Assembly: GCA_030433075.1 (NCBI GenBank)
Contig: JAUILI010000014.1
Span: 1 to 40,367, forward strand
Reading direction: 5' to 3'
DNA: 40,367 nt
Origin: Gammaproteobacteria bacterium
GTDB lineage: Bacteria > Pseudomonadota > Gammaproteobacteria > Pseudomonadales > Azotimanducaceae
Below are positions 32,704-40,367 of this stretch, piece by piece. The notes below the pieces were generated by a model. The model was not told where the DNA came from. It saw only the letters and a program-made list of their open reading frames with translations, and searched no databases. Numbering within the stretch: the stretch's first letter is position 1; the number at the start of each line of letters is the position of its first letter. Made by a program: the position numbers and the translations under genes.

Positions 32704-34800
32704 ATGCTGAGTCGCTTGTCCCTTGCTTCGCTGACCGCCGCGGCCTTCCTGGCGCCGGCCCTTGCGGGCGCCGCGGAGGCCGATCCTGCGACCCCAGGCC
32801 TAGAGACAATCACCGTGTCCGCGCGGCCGGCCCTGTCCGACGCTTTTACGGAGGTGGGGGCCCTCACCACGCTGGGTGGTGAGCTGGTGGAGGGGCTGGC
32901 TCCGGTGCACGGCCAGGAGCTTTTCGTACGGGTACCGGGGGCCTGGGTGTCCCGGGGGTCGGGGCAGGAGCACCTCATGGCGCTGCGCTCCCCGGTGCTG
33001 GCTGGCCCCGGGGCCTGCGGCGCCTTTTTGCTCTTGGAGGATGGCATTCCCCTGCGTCCCGCGGGGTTTTGCAACGTCAATAACCTGTTTGAGATGAACC
33101 TGGCCCAGGCGGCGGGGGTCGAGGTGCTGCGGGGGCCGGCGTCGGCTCTCTATGGCGGCACGGCGCTCTTCGGCGCGGTGAACGTCTTCACCCCGGCGCC
33201 GGCGGCCGACCTTGCCGCCCCCGAGGGCATGATTCAGGCCGAGCTGGGCCCATGGTCCTATGGTGGGCTTCAGGGACAGGTGGCGGCGCCCCTGGGCGAA
33301 GAGCGGATCCTGGCCACCTTCGATGTGGTGGATACGGACGGCTGGCAGGACGACACGGGCTTCCGGCATCGCAAGGGTAGCCTGCGGGCCCAGGGGCAGC
33401 GCGGAGCCTGGCGCCACGACTTTCAGCTCTCCGGCGCCTCCCTGGATCAAAACACCGGGGGCTATGTGGTGGGTGAGGAGGCCTTCGCCGACGCCACCCT
33501 TCGCAACACCAACCCGAACCCCGAGGCCTACCGGGAGGCCTACGCGCTGCGCGCCTCCCTGGGCCTTGAGCGGGATCTTCCCAGCGGCGCGGTGCTGGGC
33601 ATCACGCCCTACGCGCGCCGTTCGGAAATGGAATTTCTACAGCACTTTCTCCCGGGGAAGCCCCTGGAGGAGAACGGCCAGGATAGCCTGGGGGTGATCG
33701 CCCGGGTGACCAAGGCCGGGGAGCGCTGGCGCGGTGCCCTGGGGGTGCAGCTGGAGTGGGCCGACACCTGGCTGACCCAGCGGCAGGACGGCCCCACGGT
33801 GGGTTCCGCCTTCCTCGTAGCCACCCGCCCCGAGGGGCAGCACTACGACTACGCGGTGGAGAGCGCGCTGGCGGCAGCCTTCTATGACGTTTCTCTGGAT
33901 CTGTCGCCGCGCCTGACCCTGGTGCACAGCGCTCGCCTCGAGCAGCTCCGCTACGACTACGATAACCGCATGGTGGCTGGGAATACGCGGGATGACGGTA
34001 CGGCCTGCGGTTTCGGCGGTTGTAACTACTCCCGCCCGGAGGACCGGAAGGATCGCTTTACCGATCAAGCCGGTCGCCTGGGGGTCGTTTACGGCCTAAG
34101 CGCCCACAGCCAGCTGGCCCTGACCGCCTCCGCGGGCTTCCGGGCGCCGCAAAGCACGGAGCTTTACCGCCTTCAGTCGGGACAGACCGTGGCCGATCTC
34201 CGCAGCGAATTCGTGCGCAGCTTTGAACTGGCCTACGGCTATGCCCGGGACGGCTTTAGCCTGAGCTTGACGGCCTTCGACCAGCGGGCCGAGGACCAGG
34301 TGCTTCGGGACGCGGAGGGTTTCAATATCTCCGCGGGCAAGACCGATAGCGACGGTGTGGAGGGGCAGCTCAGCTATGCCATCTATCCCACCCTGACGGT
34401 GGCGGGGCAGGTGACCTATGCGCGCCATCGCTATGCCTTTAGCCAGGATCTAGGGCGGGGAGAGGCGATTCAAAAGGGGGATGACGTCGACACGGCGCCG
34501 CGGTGGCTGGGTTCGGCGCAGCTGCGCTGGACCCCGAGCGACGCCGTGAGTGTGGAGCTCGAGAACGTCACCATGGGGGATTACTTCATGGATGCGGGGA
34601 ACACGGCGCGCTATGACGGCCACCGGGTTTGGAACCTTCGCGGGCGCTACGCCGTCTCTGATCAGCTTACGGTCGCTCTACGCATTTTGAACCTGGCAGA
34701 TGAGCGTTACGCCGAGCGCGCGGATTTGGCCTTTGGGAATGAGCGCTACTTCGTTGGCCAGCCTCAGCGAGCGCACCTAAGCGTTCGCTACGATTTCTAA
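32704..34800 (+). CDS. TonB-dependent outer membrane receptor
   Basis: 698 residues. Signal peptide ending near AGAA (24), TonB box ETITVSA at about 34-40, plug domain to about 165 with the usual EVLRGPASALYGG, then a 22-strand type barrel ending in the outer-membrane Phe of RYDF. Such receptors import ferric siderophores, cobalamin, other metals or glycans using TonB energy. No substrate-specific neighbour (ABC permease, periplasmic binding protein) is present, so the ligand is not known. It has two cysteine pairs: C105/C123 in the plug and C435/C440 in what is probably an outer loop. GGAGAG precedes the ATG. rlmM starts one base after the stop. Confidence 0.93.
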   Translation: MLSRLSLASLTAAAFLAPALAGAAEADPATPGLETITVSARPALSDAFTEVGALTTLGGELVEGLAPVHGQELFVRVPGAWVSRGSGQEHLMALRSPVLAGPGACGAFLLLEDGIPLRPAGFCNVNNLFEMNLAQAAGVEVLRGPASALYGGTALFGAVNVFTPAPAADLAAPEGMIQAELGPWSYGGLQGQVAAPLGEERILATFDVVDTDGWQDDTGFRHRKGSLRAQGQRGAWRHDFQLSGASLDQNTGGYVVGEEAFADATLRNTNPNPEAYREAYALRASLGLERDLPSGAVLGITPYARRSEMEFLQHFLPGKPLEENGQDSLGVIARVTKAGERWRGALGVQLEWADTWLTQRQDGPTVGSAFLVATRPEGQHYDYAVESALAAAFYDVSLDLSPRLTLVHSARLEQLRYDYDNRMVAGNTRDDGTACGFGGCNYSRPEDRKDRFTDQAGRLGVVYGLSAHSQLALTASAGFRAPQSTELYRLQSGQTVADLRSEFVRSFELAYGYARDGFSLSLTAFDQRAEDQVLRDAEGFNISAGKTDSDGVEGQLSYAIYPTLTVAGQVTYARHRYAFSQDLGRGEAIQKGDDVDTAPRWLGSAQLRWTPSDAVSVELENVTMGDYFMDAGNTARYDGHRVWNLRGRYAVSDQLTVALRILNLADERYAERADLAFGNERYFVGQPQRAHLSVRYDF

Positions 34801-34801
34801 G

Positions 34802-35878
34802 GTGAGCCTGGATCGTTGGATCGGGCTCTGCCGGCCGGGCTTTGAGGGCGACCTCGCCGCGGAGCTCGCGACCGTCTTGGCGGAGGAGGGTGTCGGGGGC
34901 TATGCCCGCACGGAGGCCGGGGAAGGTCTTGTGGAGTGGGTGGCCTATGGCTTGAGCGCCCGGGAGCTCCTGGCGCTGCGGTCCCTTCCCGCCCTTCAGG
35001 ACCTGGTGTTTTGTCGCCAGCTGTCCCTGGCCGGACCCCAGCTCACGGCGCTCGACCCGGCGGACCGGGCTTCGGGCATCGTCTCTGCGGCGCCCTGGCC
35101 CGCAGCCGAGGTGCTTGTGGAAAGTCCCGCGGGCCCGGCCTATGCGGGGCTAGAGCGCCTCGCTAAGCGCCTGCCCGGGCCCATCCGCGGCGCCCTTGAG
35201 GATGCGGGGAAGCTCGCCGGTCCCCAGGATCGGAAGCTGCGACTCCACGTGACCCTGGCAAGCGGCACCTCCGCCTGGGTGGGCTATGCGCCGGCGGCTT
35301 TGAGCCTGGCCGAGCCGGGAGGGGTGCGGCGCCTGCGCCGCCTCGCCGGTGCCCCCAGCCGTTCCGGCGTTAAGCTCCAGGAAGCCTTCCTGCATTTCCT
35401 GTCCCCCACGGAGCGCCACCTGGCCTTCGCTGGCCGACCGACGGCCGTGGATTTGGGGGCCGCCCCCGGGGGCTGGACCTTTGTGCTGCGCAGCCTCGGG
35501 GCCGAGGTGCTGGCGGTGGATAATGGGGCGCTGGATCCGAGCCTTGCGGAGGATCCCCTGGTGATTCACGTAAAGGGCGACGCCTTTACCTATGAGCCCC
35601 CGCGCACCGTGGATTGGCTGGTGTGCGACGTGGTGGATAAGCCTGCCCGGGTGGTGGAAACGCTGGCCCGTTGGCTGCGCCGGCGCTGGGCCATGCGGGC
35701 GATCTTCAACTTGAAGCTGCCCATGAAGCAGCGCCACGCTGCGGTGATGGATGCGCGGGAACGCTTCTTCCGGATTCTCGGCCCCCGGGCCGAGGAGTAC
35801 ACCTTTGCGGTCAAGCAGCTTTATCATGACCGGGAAGAGGTGACCTGCTACGCGGCCCCCCGGGGCGGCGACCACTGA
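34802..35878 (+). CDS. rlmM: 23S rRNA 2'-O-ribose methyltransferase RlmM (C2498)
   Basis: 358 residues from a GTG one base after the TonB receptor stop. An N-terminal THUMP-type domain (LCRPGFEGDLAAEL at about 9-22) is followed by a Rossmann methyltransferase domain with the SAM motif DLGAAPGGW at 217-225. Catalytic residues of the K-D-K type are Lys191, Asp276 and Lys305 in FNLKLPMK. It methylates cytidine 2498 of 23S rRNA. Similar in length to E. coli RlmM (366). There is no obvious ribosome binding site of its own, so it may depend on translation of the receptor gene. pilZ follows after 11 bases. Confidence 0.94.
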   Translation: MSLDRWIGLCRPGFEGDLAAELATVLAEEGVGGYARTEAGEGLVEWVAYGLSARELLALRSLPALQDLVFCRQLSLAGPQLTALDPADRASGIVSAAPWPAAEVLVESPAGPAYAGLERLAKRLPGPIRGALEDAGKLAGPQDRKLRLHVTLASGTSAWVGYAPAALSLAEPGGVRRLRRLAGAPSRSGVKLQEAFLHFLSPTERHLAFAGRPTAVDLGAAPGGWTFVLRSLGAEVLAVDNGALDPSLAEDPLVIHVKGDAFTYEPPRTVDWLVCDVVDKPARVVETLARWLRRRWAMRAIFNLKLPMKQRHAAVMDARERFFRILGPRAEEYTFAVKQLYHDREEVTCYAAPRGGDH

Positions 35879-35889
35879 GCGGAGGGGCC

Positions 35890-36246
35890 ATGACCAGCAC
35901 CGTGGGGGCAGGGGAGCGCAGCAAGCTGCTCTCCCTGGAGATTCGGGATCGCGCCGCCCTCTATGGCGCCTACATGCCCTTTCTCACCCATGGTGGTTTG
36001 TTCATTCCCACCCAAACCCTCTATCCCCTGGGTACGGAGCTCTTCCTGCTCCTGAGCTTGCTCGATGCGCCGGAGAAGTTCCCCACGGCGGCGCGGGTGG
36101 TCTGGCGCACGCCGGTGGGAGCGCAGGGGGGGCGCAAGGCCGGCCTCGGCGTGGCCTTCACCGAGCCCGACTGCCCTGCGCGCAGCTATATCGAGCGGCA
36201 GCTCGCGGCGCTCAAGGCCGACGAGCGCCCCACGCACACGCTCTAG
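35890..36246 (+). CDS. pilZ: Type IV pilus PilZ protein
   Basis: 118 residues, the same length as Pseudomonas PilZ, with matching segments LSLEIRDRAALYGAYMPFL, THGGLFIPTQTLYPLGTE, ARVVWRTPVGAQGGRKAGLGV and the end DERPTHTL. It lacks the RxxxR and D/NxSxxG motifs that bind c-di-GMP in most PilZ-domain proteins, as is known for the pilus PilZ branch, which acts by binding pilus machinery (PilB/FimX). Type IV pilus genes must therefore exist elsewhere. tatD follows, as in Pseudomonas, but holB, the usual upstream neighbour, is replaced by rlmM. Confidence 0.94.
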   Translation: MTSTVGAGERSKLLSLEIRDRAALYGAYMPFLTHGGLFIPTQTLYPLGTELFLLLSLLDAPEKFPTAARVVWRTPVGAQGGRKAGLGVAFTEPDCPARSYIERQLAALKADERPTHTL

Positions 36247-36271
36247 CCCCCCTTCCCTAAGGAGTTTTTCC

Positions 36272-37045
36272 ATGCTGGTGGATAGCCACTGCCATCTCGA
36301 CTATTTGGACGCGCCCCCGGAGGAGAGCATCGCCCGGGCCAAGGCCGCGGGGGTGGCGCACATGCTGTGCGTGGGCGCCGATCCGGCGCACTTCGATCGC
36401 GTGCTGGCCGTGGTTCAGGGCGCGGAAGGGGTGGATGGCAGCGTCGGGATCCACCCCCTGGCGGTCACCGTCGAGCTCGCCCCCTGGGATGCGGTGGTGG
36501 CGCGGGCGAGCGCCCCGGGCGTGGTTGCCCTCGGGGAAACGGGACTGGACTACGCCGATCCCGCCGCCCCCGATCGGGCCCTGCAGGGAGAACGCTTTGC
36601 GCAGCATCTGACCCTGGGGGCGGAGCACGGGCTGCCCGTGATCATTCACACTCGGGAGGCGCAGGAGGACACCCTGGCCCTGCTGCGCGCCGCCGGGCCT
36701 CGGCCGGAAGCCGGGGTGCTGCACTGCTTTACGGAAAGCTGGGAAATGGCCGAGGAAGCGATCGCCCTCGGCTATTACGTGAGCTTCTCCGGCATCGTCA
36801 CCTTTAAGAATGCTGCACCTCTGCGAGAGGTGGCGGCGAAGGTCCCCGCCGATCGTCTGCTGGTGGAAACCGACGCCCCCTGGCTCGCCCCCGTGCCCCA
36901 TCGGGGCCGGCAGAACGAACCGGCGCTCTTGCCCCACACGGCGGCGGTCCTAGCCGAGTGCCAGGGCATGAGCCCCGAGGCGTTGGCGCAGCAGACCACG
37001 GAGAACTACCGACGCCTTTTCGCCCGCACGTCCCTTTCGGCCTAA
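36272..37045 (+). CDS. tatD: TatD-family metal-dependent hydrolase (DNase)
   Basis: 257 residues from the ATG at 36272 with AAGGAG eight bases before it. The full metal set of the TatD family is seen: His6 and His8 (DSHCHLD), Glu89 (GETGLDY), His126 (IIHTREA), His151 (LHCFTES) and Asp201 (VETDAPWLAP). These enzymes are metal-dependent DNases, linked to 3' exonuclease repair and RNA processing; the length fits the YcfH/TatD subgroup seen next to pilZ in Pseudomonas. Its stop lies ten bases from the stop of the converging GNAT gene. Confidence 0.95.
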   Translation: MLVDSHCHLDYLDAPPEESIARAKAAGVAHMLCVGADPAHFDRVLAVVQGAEGVDGSVGIHPLAVTVELAPWDAVVARASAPGVVALGETGLDYADPAAPDRALQGERFAQHLTLGAEHGLPVIIHTREAQEDTLALLRAAGPRPEAGVLHCFTESWEMAEEAIALGYYVSFSGIVTFKNAAPLREVAAKVPADRLLVETDAPWLAPVPHRGRQNEPALLPHTAAVLAECQGMSPEALAQQTTENYRRLFARTSLSA

Positions 37046-37055
37046 GGCGCCGGTT

Positions 37056-37520
37056 CTAGGCTCGGGGGAAGAGTTCCTCGAACAAGCGGTAGTCCGTTTC
37101 CTTCATGCCTAGGGCTTCGTAGGTGCGCTGCGCCCGCAGGTTATCCCGCTCCACATAGAGGCGCAGGCCGATGCCCGTGGGATCTGCGAGGGCCTCCTTG
37201 CGCACCGTCTCATAGAGGGAACGGAATACCCCCCGCTGGCGCCAGGCGGGCGTCACGTAAACGCTTTGCAGCCACCAGAAGGTACCGGCGCGCCAGTCGC
37301 TCCATTCGAAGGTGACGGAGGCGGTGCCGACGCAGCGGTCCGCCTCATCCACGGCGACCCACACCCGGCCCCGGGCCGGCACGGTGATGAGCCCTTCAAT
37401 ACCCGCGGTGACGATGGCTTCCGGGAGGACGTGATCCTCCGTCTCCAGCGCCATGGCGCATTGAAAAGCGGCGAGGGTCGGTACATCCGCGAGGGTGGCG
37501 GCCCGAAGGGAAAAGGTCAT
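37056..37520 (-). CDS. GNAT-family N-acetyltransferase
   Basis: 154 residues, a single GNAT domain. The central strand LQSVYVTPAWRQRGVFRSLY at about 84-103 contains the acetyl-CoA binding R-x-x-G-x pattern, and LYVERDNLRAQRTYEALGMKE near 122-142 is the typical later motif. The acceptor is unknown. Its ATG overlaps the stop of the S9 peptidase gene by four bases (ATGA), so it is the third gene of a coupled pepQ-S9 peptidase-GNAT unit; it may act on amino acids or peptides released by those enzymes, which is a guess from position. Confidence 0.87.
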   Translation of the reverse strand: MTFSLRAATLADVPTLAAFQCAMALETEDHVLPEAIVTAGIEGLITVPARGRVWVAVDEADRCVGTASVTFEWSDWRAGTFWWLQSVYVTPAWRQRGVFRSLYETVRKEALADPTGIGLRLYVERDNLRAQRTYEALGMKETDYRLFEELFPRA

Positions 37521-39679
37521 GGGGTGGGCTCCGTAAAGCGGCGGGTCAGAAAGGCGCAGAGCTGTTCGTAGCGATGGGTGCTCACCTCGGCGCCGGCGAT
37601 GGCGTGCTTCGCCCCGGGGTAGGCCATCATCTCAAAGGGAATGGCGGCTTTCTGGAGCGCCGCCATAAGCCGCGTGCTGTGGGTGAACAGCACGTTATCG
37701 TCGGCCATGCCGTGGACCAGCAGTAGGGCGCCGGGCGCTTTGCCGAGCCCCGCGAGGTAGGGCATCACCCCGGAGCGTGCATAGCCCTCGGGGTTCTCCT
37801 CCGGGGTGCCAAGGTAGCGTTCCGTGTAGTGGGTGTCGTAGAGATGCCAGTCCGTGACCGGCGCCACGGAAACGGCGGCGCGGAAGCGCTCCGGTGCCGC
37901 GGCGAGGCAGCGGAGGGCCATGAAGCCGCCGTAGCTATGGCCGAAGACCGCCACTCGGCGCTCGTCGAACCAGTGGGCCTCGGCGAAAGCGTCGAGGGCG
38001 CGGAATTGGTCCCGCACTTCCACTTCGCCGAAGGTTCGGTAGATGGGGCGCTCGAAGGCTTCGCCCCGCCCGGCGCTGCCCCGGTTATCCAGCTCGAGCA
38101 CGGCCCAGCCATGCTGCACGAAGACCTGGTGGAGCAGGGGCGGCCAGCCCTGGGTCACGCGCTGGGCGCCGGGGCCGCCGTATACCGCCAGAATCACGGG
38201 GAAGGGGCCGTCCCCCTCCGGTTTGGTGAGGCGGTAGCACAGGGGCTGCCCGTCTTCCCCCGGGAGCTGGCCCAGCTCCGGGGTCGCGCGGGTGGTGAGG
38301 TAGGGCGCGTAGGCGTGGCCTTCGTCGCTGAGGCGGTTCGCCAGGAGCGTCGCCCGAGGCGTGCCGGCGCCGTCGCGCAGTGTGGCCTCGGGTGGCTGAT
38401 CGGGATGTTCCTCGACCACCACCATCCAAGCGCCGCCGGGGGCCACGGCGCCCTGGTGCCAGCCTGTCTCGGCGGTGAGGGCCTCCACGGGGCTGCCATC
38501 GAACTGCGCTCGAAGCACCTGGCGCGCCGTGGGGTCGCCCAGGGTCCCCTCGATGAGCACGACGCCGGCGTCTTCATCCACGGCCAGGAGCCGGTGCACG
38601 ATGCTGCCCTCGGGGGTCAGGCGGCGCTCTTCGGCTTCGCCCAAGTGTGGGCGGTAATACAGCTGCCGGGGACCTCCGCGTTCCGCACTCCACAGGGCGC
38701 CGCCGGAGGCTAGGGGGCGGAAGTCGTCGTGGAGATTCACCCAGCTTTCGCTGTACTCCTCCAGGGCGAGCTCGAGGGTGCCGTCGAGGCCTAGGCGCAG
38801 CAGGCTCAGGGTTTTCTGATCCCGGGGCTGGCGCTGAAGGTAGAGCGCGTCGCTGCCCGGGGCCCAGGTGACCCGGGCCAGGTAGGCTTCCGGATCGTCG
38901 CTCCAGGGCAGCCAGCGCAGGGTGCGGTCTTCAAGGGAGAGCACCCCCAGGGAGAGCTTGGCATTCGGGCCCCCGGTAAAGGGGTAGCGCTGCGCAATGG
39001 CTTCGATGCCCGCTTCCGTGGCATCAAAGCGCAGGGTTTCGGGGATGGGTGTTTCGTCGGCCTTGATAAAGGCGAGCTGCGTGCCGTCCGGGGAGAACCA
39101 GAAGGCGTCCTGACGATGCATTTCTTCCGCGGCGATAAAGTCCGGCAAGCCCACCACGATGCCGTCGGCCGCTTCTTCCGTGAGGCGCTCCACGGTGCCG
39201 TCGGGGGTGCCGAGCCATAGATCCCCCTCGTGCACGTAGGCAAAGCGGGGATCACCGGGGGCGCTGGTGAGCTGATGGACCTGGTGGCCCTCGGGACTCA
39301 GGCGCTCGGGGCTGCCGTCCTCGAGGTTCTGCTCATAGGCGACCCCGTTTAGGGTGAAGCGCAGGGCCTGGCCGTCGGCGCGCCAGTGAAATTCCGTGAC
39401 CCCAGAGAAGAAGAGGCGAAGCCGCTCCCGGCGAGCCTTCTCGGCTTCCGAGCTCGGCGCTTCCGGGCCGTCCCCGGCGCCGGAAAACATCCGCCGGGCG
39501 GAGAAGTCCTCCCCCGTGGTCCAGGTGCCGAGCCAAAGTTCCAGGCGGTTGCCGTCGTCGGCAGCGCTTTGGAGCCAGGCCAGGGCCTGGCCCCTCGGGG
39601 CAAAGCGAAATTGGCTGAGGGCGGGCCCCGCTAGGGGCGGCGAGGCGAAAAGCCGGGGGATAGAAAGGGCTTGGGTCAC
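37517..39679 (-). CDS. S9-family dipeptidyl-peptidase (DPP IV-like)
   Basis: 720 residues from a GTG at 39677-39679 that overlaps the pepQ stop (GTGA). An N-terminal beta-propeller (about 30-460), with the double glutamate motif AAEEMHR (Glu185, Glu186) that clamps the free N-terminus in DPP IV enzymes, is followed by an alpha/beta hydrolase domain. Its catalytic residues are Ser582 in GHSYGG, Asp661 in HGMADDNV and His692 in GAKHAI. It removes X-Pro (or X-Ala) dipeptides from peptide N-termini. No signal peptide is present, so a cytoplasmic location is likely. It lies directly downstream of a prolidase gene, a logical pair for breaking down proline-containing peptides. Confidence 0.93.
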   Translation of the reverse strand: MTQALSIPRLFASPPLAGPALSQFRFAPRGQALAWLQSAADDGNRLELWLGTWTTGEDFSARRMFSGAGDGPEAPSSEAEKARRERLRLFFSGVTEFHWRADGQALRFTLNGVAYEQNLEDGSPERLSPEGHQVHQLTSAPGDPRFAYVHEGDLWLGTPDGTVERLTEEAADGIVVGLPDFIAAEEMHRQDAFWFSPDGTQLAFIKADETPIPETLRFDATEAGIEAIAQRYPFTGGPNAKLSLGVLSLEDRTLRWLPWSDDPEAYLARVTWAPGSDALYLQRQPRDQKTLSLLRLGLDGTLELALEEYSESWVNLHDDFRPLASGGALWSAERGGPRQLYYRPHLGEAEERRLTPEGSIVHRLLAVDEDAGVVLIEGTLGDPTARQVLRAQFDGSPVEALTAETGWHQGAVAPGGAWMVVVEEHPDQPPEATLRDGAGTPRATLLANRLSDEGHAYAPYLTTRATPELGQLPGEDGQPLCYRLTKPEGDGPFPVILAVYGGPGAQRVTQGWPPLLHQVFVQHGWAVLELDNRGSAGRGEAFERPIYRTFGEVEVRDQFRALDAFAEAHWFDERRVAVFGHSYGGFMALRCLAAAPERFRAAVSVAPVTDWHLYDTHYTERYLGTPEENPEGYARSGVMPYLAGLGKAPGALLLVHGMADDNVLFTHSTRLMAALQKAAIPFEMMAYPGAKHAIAGAEVSTHRYEQLCAFLTRRFTEPTP

Positions 39680-40367
39680 GGCGTGGCTGCTCCCGCAAAG
39701 GCGTCTCGGGTGAGGTTTTCCGGTCCTTCCGGGGTGATGCGCACGTTGTCTTCAATGCGAATGCCCCCGAAGGGTGTAAGGGTTTCGATGAGGGGCCAGT
39801 TCAGAAGATCCCGTTCTCGCCCCTCCCGCAGGGTCTTCAGGAAGCTTGGGATGAAGTAAAGCCCGGGCTCTACGGTCACCACCATCTCCGGAGTCAGCGT
39901 GCGCGTTAAGCGCAGGGCGGGGTGGTTGGCCGGGGGCGGCGTCAGGTCCCCCTCGGCGTTAGCCAGCTGGCCCCCGGCGTCGTGCACCTGAATGCCCAGC
40001 AGGTGGCCCAGACCGTGGGGCATGAAGCGCTCGGGCACGCCGGCCTCCAGCAGGGCGGCTTTCGAGCCGCGAGCGATGCCGCTCTCGATCAGCACGTCAG
40101 CCAGGGCTTCCATGGTGGCGTCCTGGAGGCTTGCCCAGGGCACGCCGGGGGCGAGGCGGGCGACGATGCCTTGCTGGAGCGCGTCCATGGCGTGGATGAG
40201 GTCCTGGAAGGGCCCCGGCTCCCGGGCGTAGGTGCGGGTGATGTCGGCGGCGTAGCCCCCAGCGCTCGCCCCGGCATCGATGAGGAGGCTCCGGCTCGGG
40301 CCTCGGTCCCGGGTGCGATGGTGATAGTGGAGGATCGCGCCTCGTTCATTTAAGCCGATGATGTTGG
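39676..40367 (-). CDS. pepQ: Xaa-Pro dipeptidase (prolidase) PepQ, 5' end outside window
   Basis: The last 230 or so codons are present; the frame is open to the window edge and the true start lies beyond it. Metalloenzyme of family M24 that splits X-Pro dipeptides in the cytoplasm. All five metal ligands are visible: Asp in LIDAGAS, Asp in YAADITRTY, His in MPHGLGHLLGIQVHD, Glu in VTVEPGLY and Glu in FGGIRIEDNV. The HGLGHLLGIQVHD and GGIRIEDNV wording is that of PepQ and not of aminopeptidase P. An internal Met at 40186-40188 is not the start, because homologous sequence continues upstream. It precedes the DPP-like gene with a four-base overlap. Confidence 0.95.
   Translation of the reverse strand, partial: NIIGLNERGAILHYHHRTRDRGPSRSLLIDAGASAGGYAADITRTYAREPGPFQDLIHAMDALQQGIVARLAPGVPWASLQDATMEALADVLIESGIARGSKAALLEAGVPERFMPHGLGHLLGIQVHDAGGQLANAEGDLTPPPANHPALRLTRTLTPEMVVTVEPGLYFIPSFLKTLREGRERDLLNWPLIETLTPFGGIRIEDNVRITPEGPENLTRDAFAGAATP

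Noticed and set aside
35890..36246. c-di-GMP receptor role for PilZ
   Set aside because: The RxxxR and D/NxSxxG binding motifs are absent, as in the pilus-assembly branch of the family.
37046..37055. Terminator between tatD and the GNAT gene
   Set aside because: GCCTA/TAGGC gives just five pairs around a 12-base loop and is formed by the stop codons themselves.
1..40367. Mobile elements, CRISPR arrays, tRNA or rRNA genes, prophage or toxin-antitoxin pairs
   Set aside because: None seen: gaps between genes are all under about 180 bases, with no transposase, integrase, spaced direct repeats or cloverleaf-like sequence recognised by eye.

Overview
This window is a very compact, visibly GC-rich piece of bacterial chromosome. 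It is most likely from a gammaproteobacterium: it carries rdgC, yheU, ttcA, rlmM, the pilZ-tatD pair, a tesA/ybbAP divergent cluster, a bax-type gene and pyrC with E. coli-type residue spacing. The mix of a GACGAF-type TonB receptor, acyl-CoA synthetase, SDR/TetR pair and type IV pilus PilZ would fit a marine Pseudomonadales/Cellvibrionales-like lineage, but that placement is inference. I see no tRNA, rRNA, insertion sequence, CRISPR array or prophage. No gap between genes exceeds about 180 bases, and many neighbours overlap by 4 to 11 bases.

Layout. 1-3712 (minus): DUF6482 protein, a Lon protease, a YiiX-like cysteine hydrolase and the start of an MFS transporter, probably one operon. 3840-6283 (plus): a threonyl-tRNA synthetase lacking the TGS domain, then a GNAT acetyltransferase. 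6305-10121 (minus): tail-specific protease Prc followed by an acyl-CoA synthetase. 10299-12528 (plus): FKBP-type prolyl isomerase lipoprotein, MFS transporter and a small two-helix membrane protein. 12552-15966 (minus): rdgC, an M14 carboxypeptidase, a DUF1244 protein and pyrC. 16100-23071 (plus): a large CHAT-protease/TPR lipoprotein, a secreted FecR-domain protein and a CHASE2-adenylate cyclase. 23099-25126 (plus): bolA, trhO and an SDR oxidoreductase. 25151-26504 (minus): tesA then a TetR regulator. 26503-30496 (plus): ybbA-ybbP-bax. 30493-31569 (minus): a polysaccharide deacetylase. 31568-32633 (plus): ttcA-yheU. 32704-37045 (plus): TonB-dependent receptor, rlmM, pilZ, tatD. 37056-40367 (minus): prolidase pepQ (cut by the window end), a dipeptidyl-peptidase of family S9 and a GNAT acetyltransferase.

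The most interesting unit is the three-gene operon at 16100-23071. A predicted outer-membrane lipoprotein with an intact CHAT (caspase/separase-like) His/Cys pair, an exported FecR-domain protein and a membrane cyclase with a periplasmic CHASE2 sensor all appear to meet in the periplasm. The cyclase has an intact class III catalytic core. This looks like an envelope-sensing system with cAMP as output; the proteolytic link is a hypothesis.

Other points are a threonyl-tRNA synthetase and a Lon that both sit outside their usual gene neighbourhoods, two divergent gene pairs whose start codons share the same CATG tetramer, and a proline-peptide degradation cassette at the right end.
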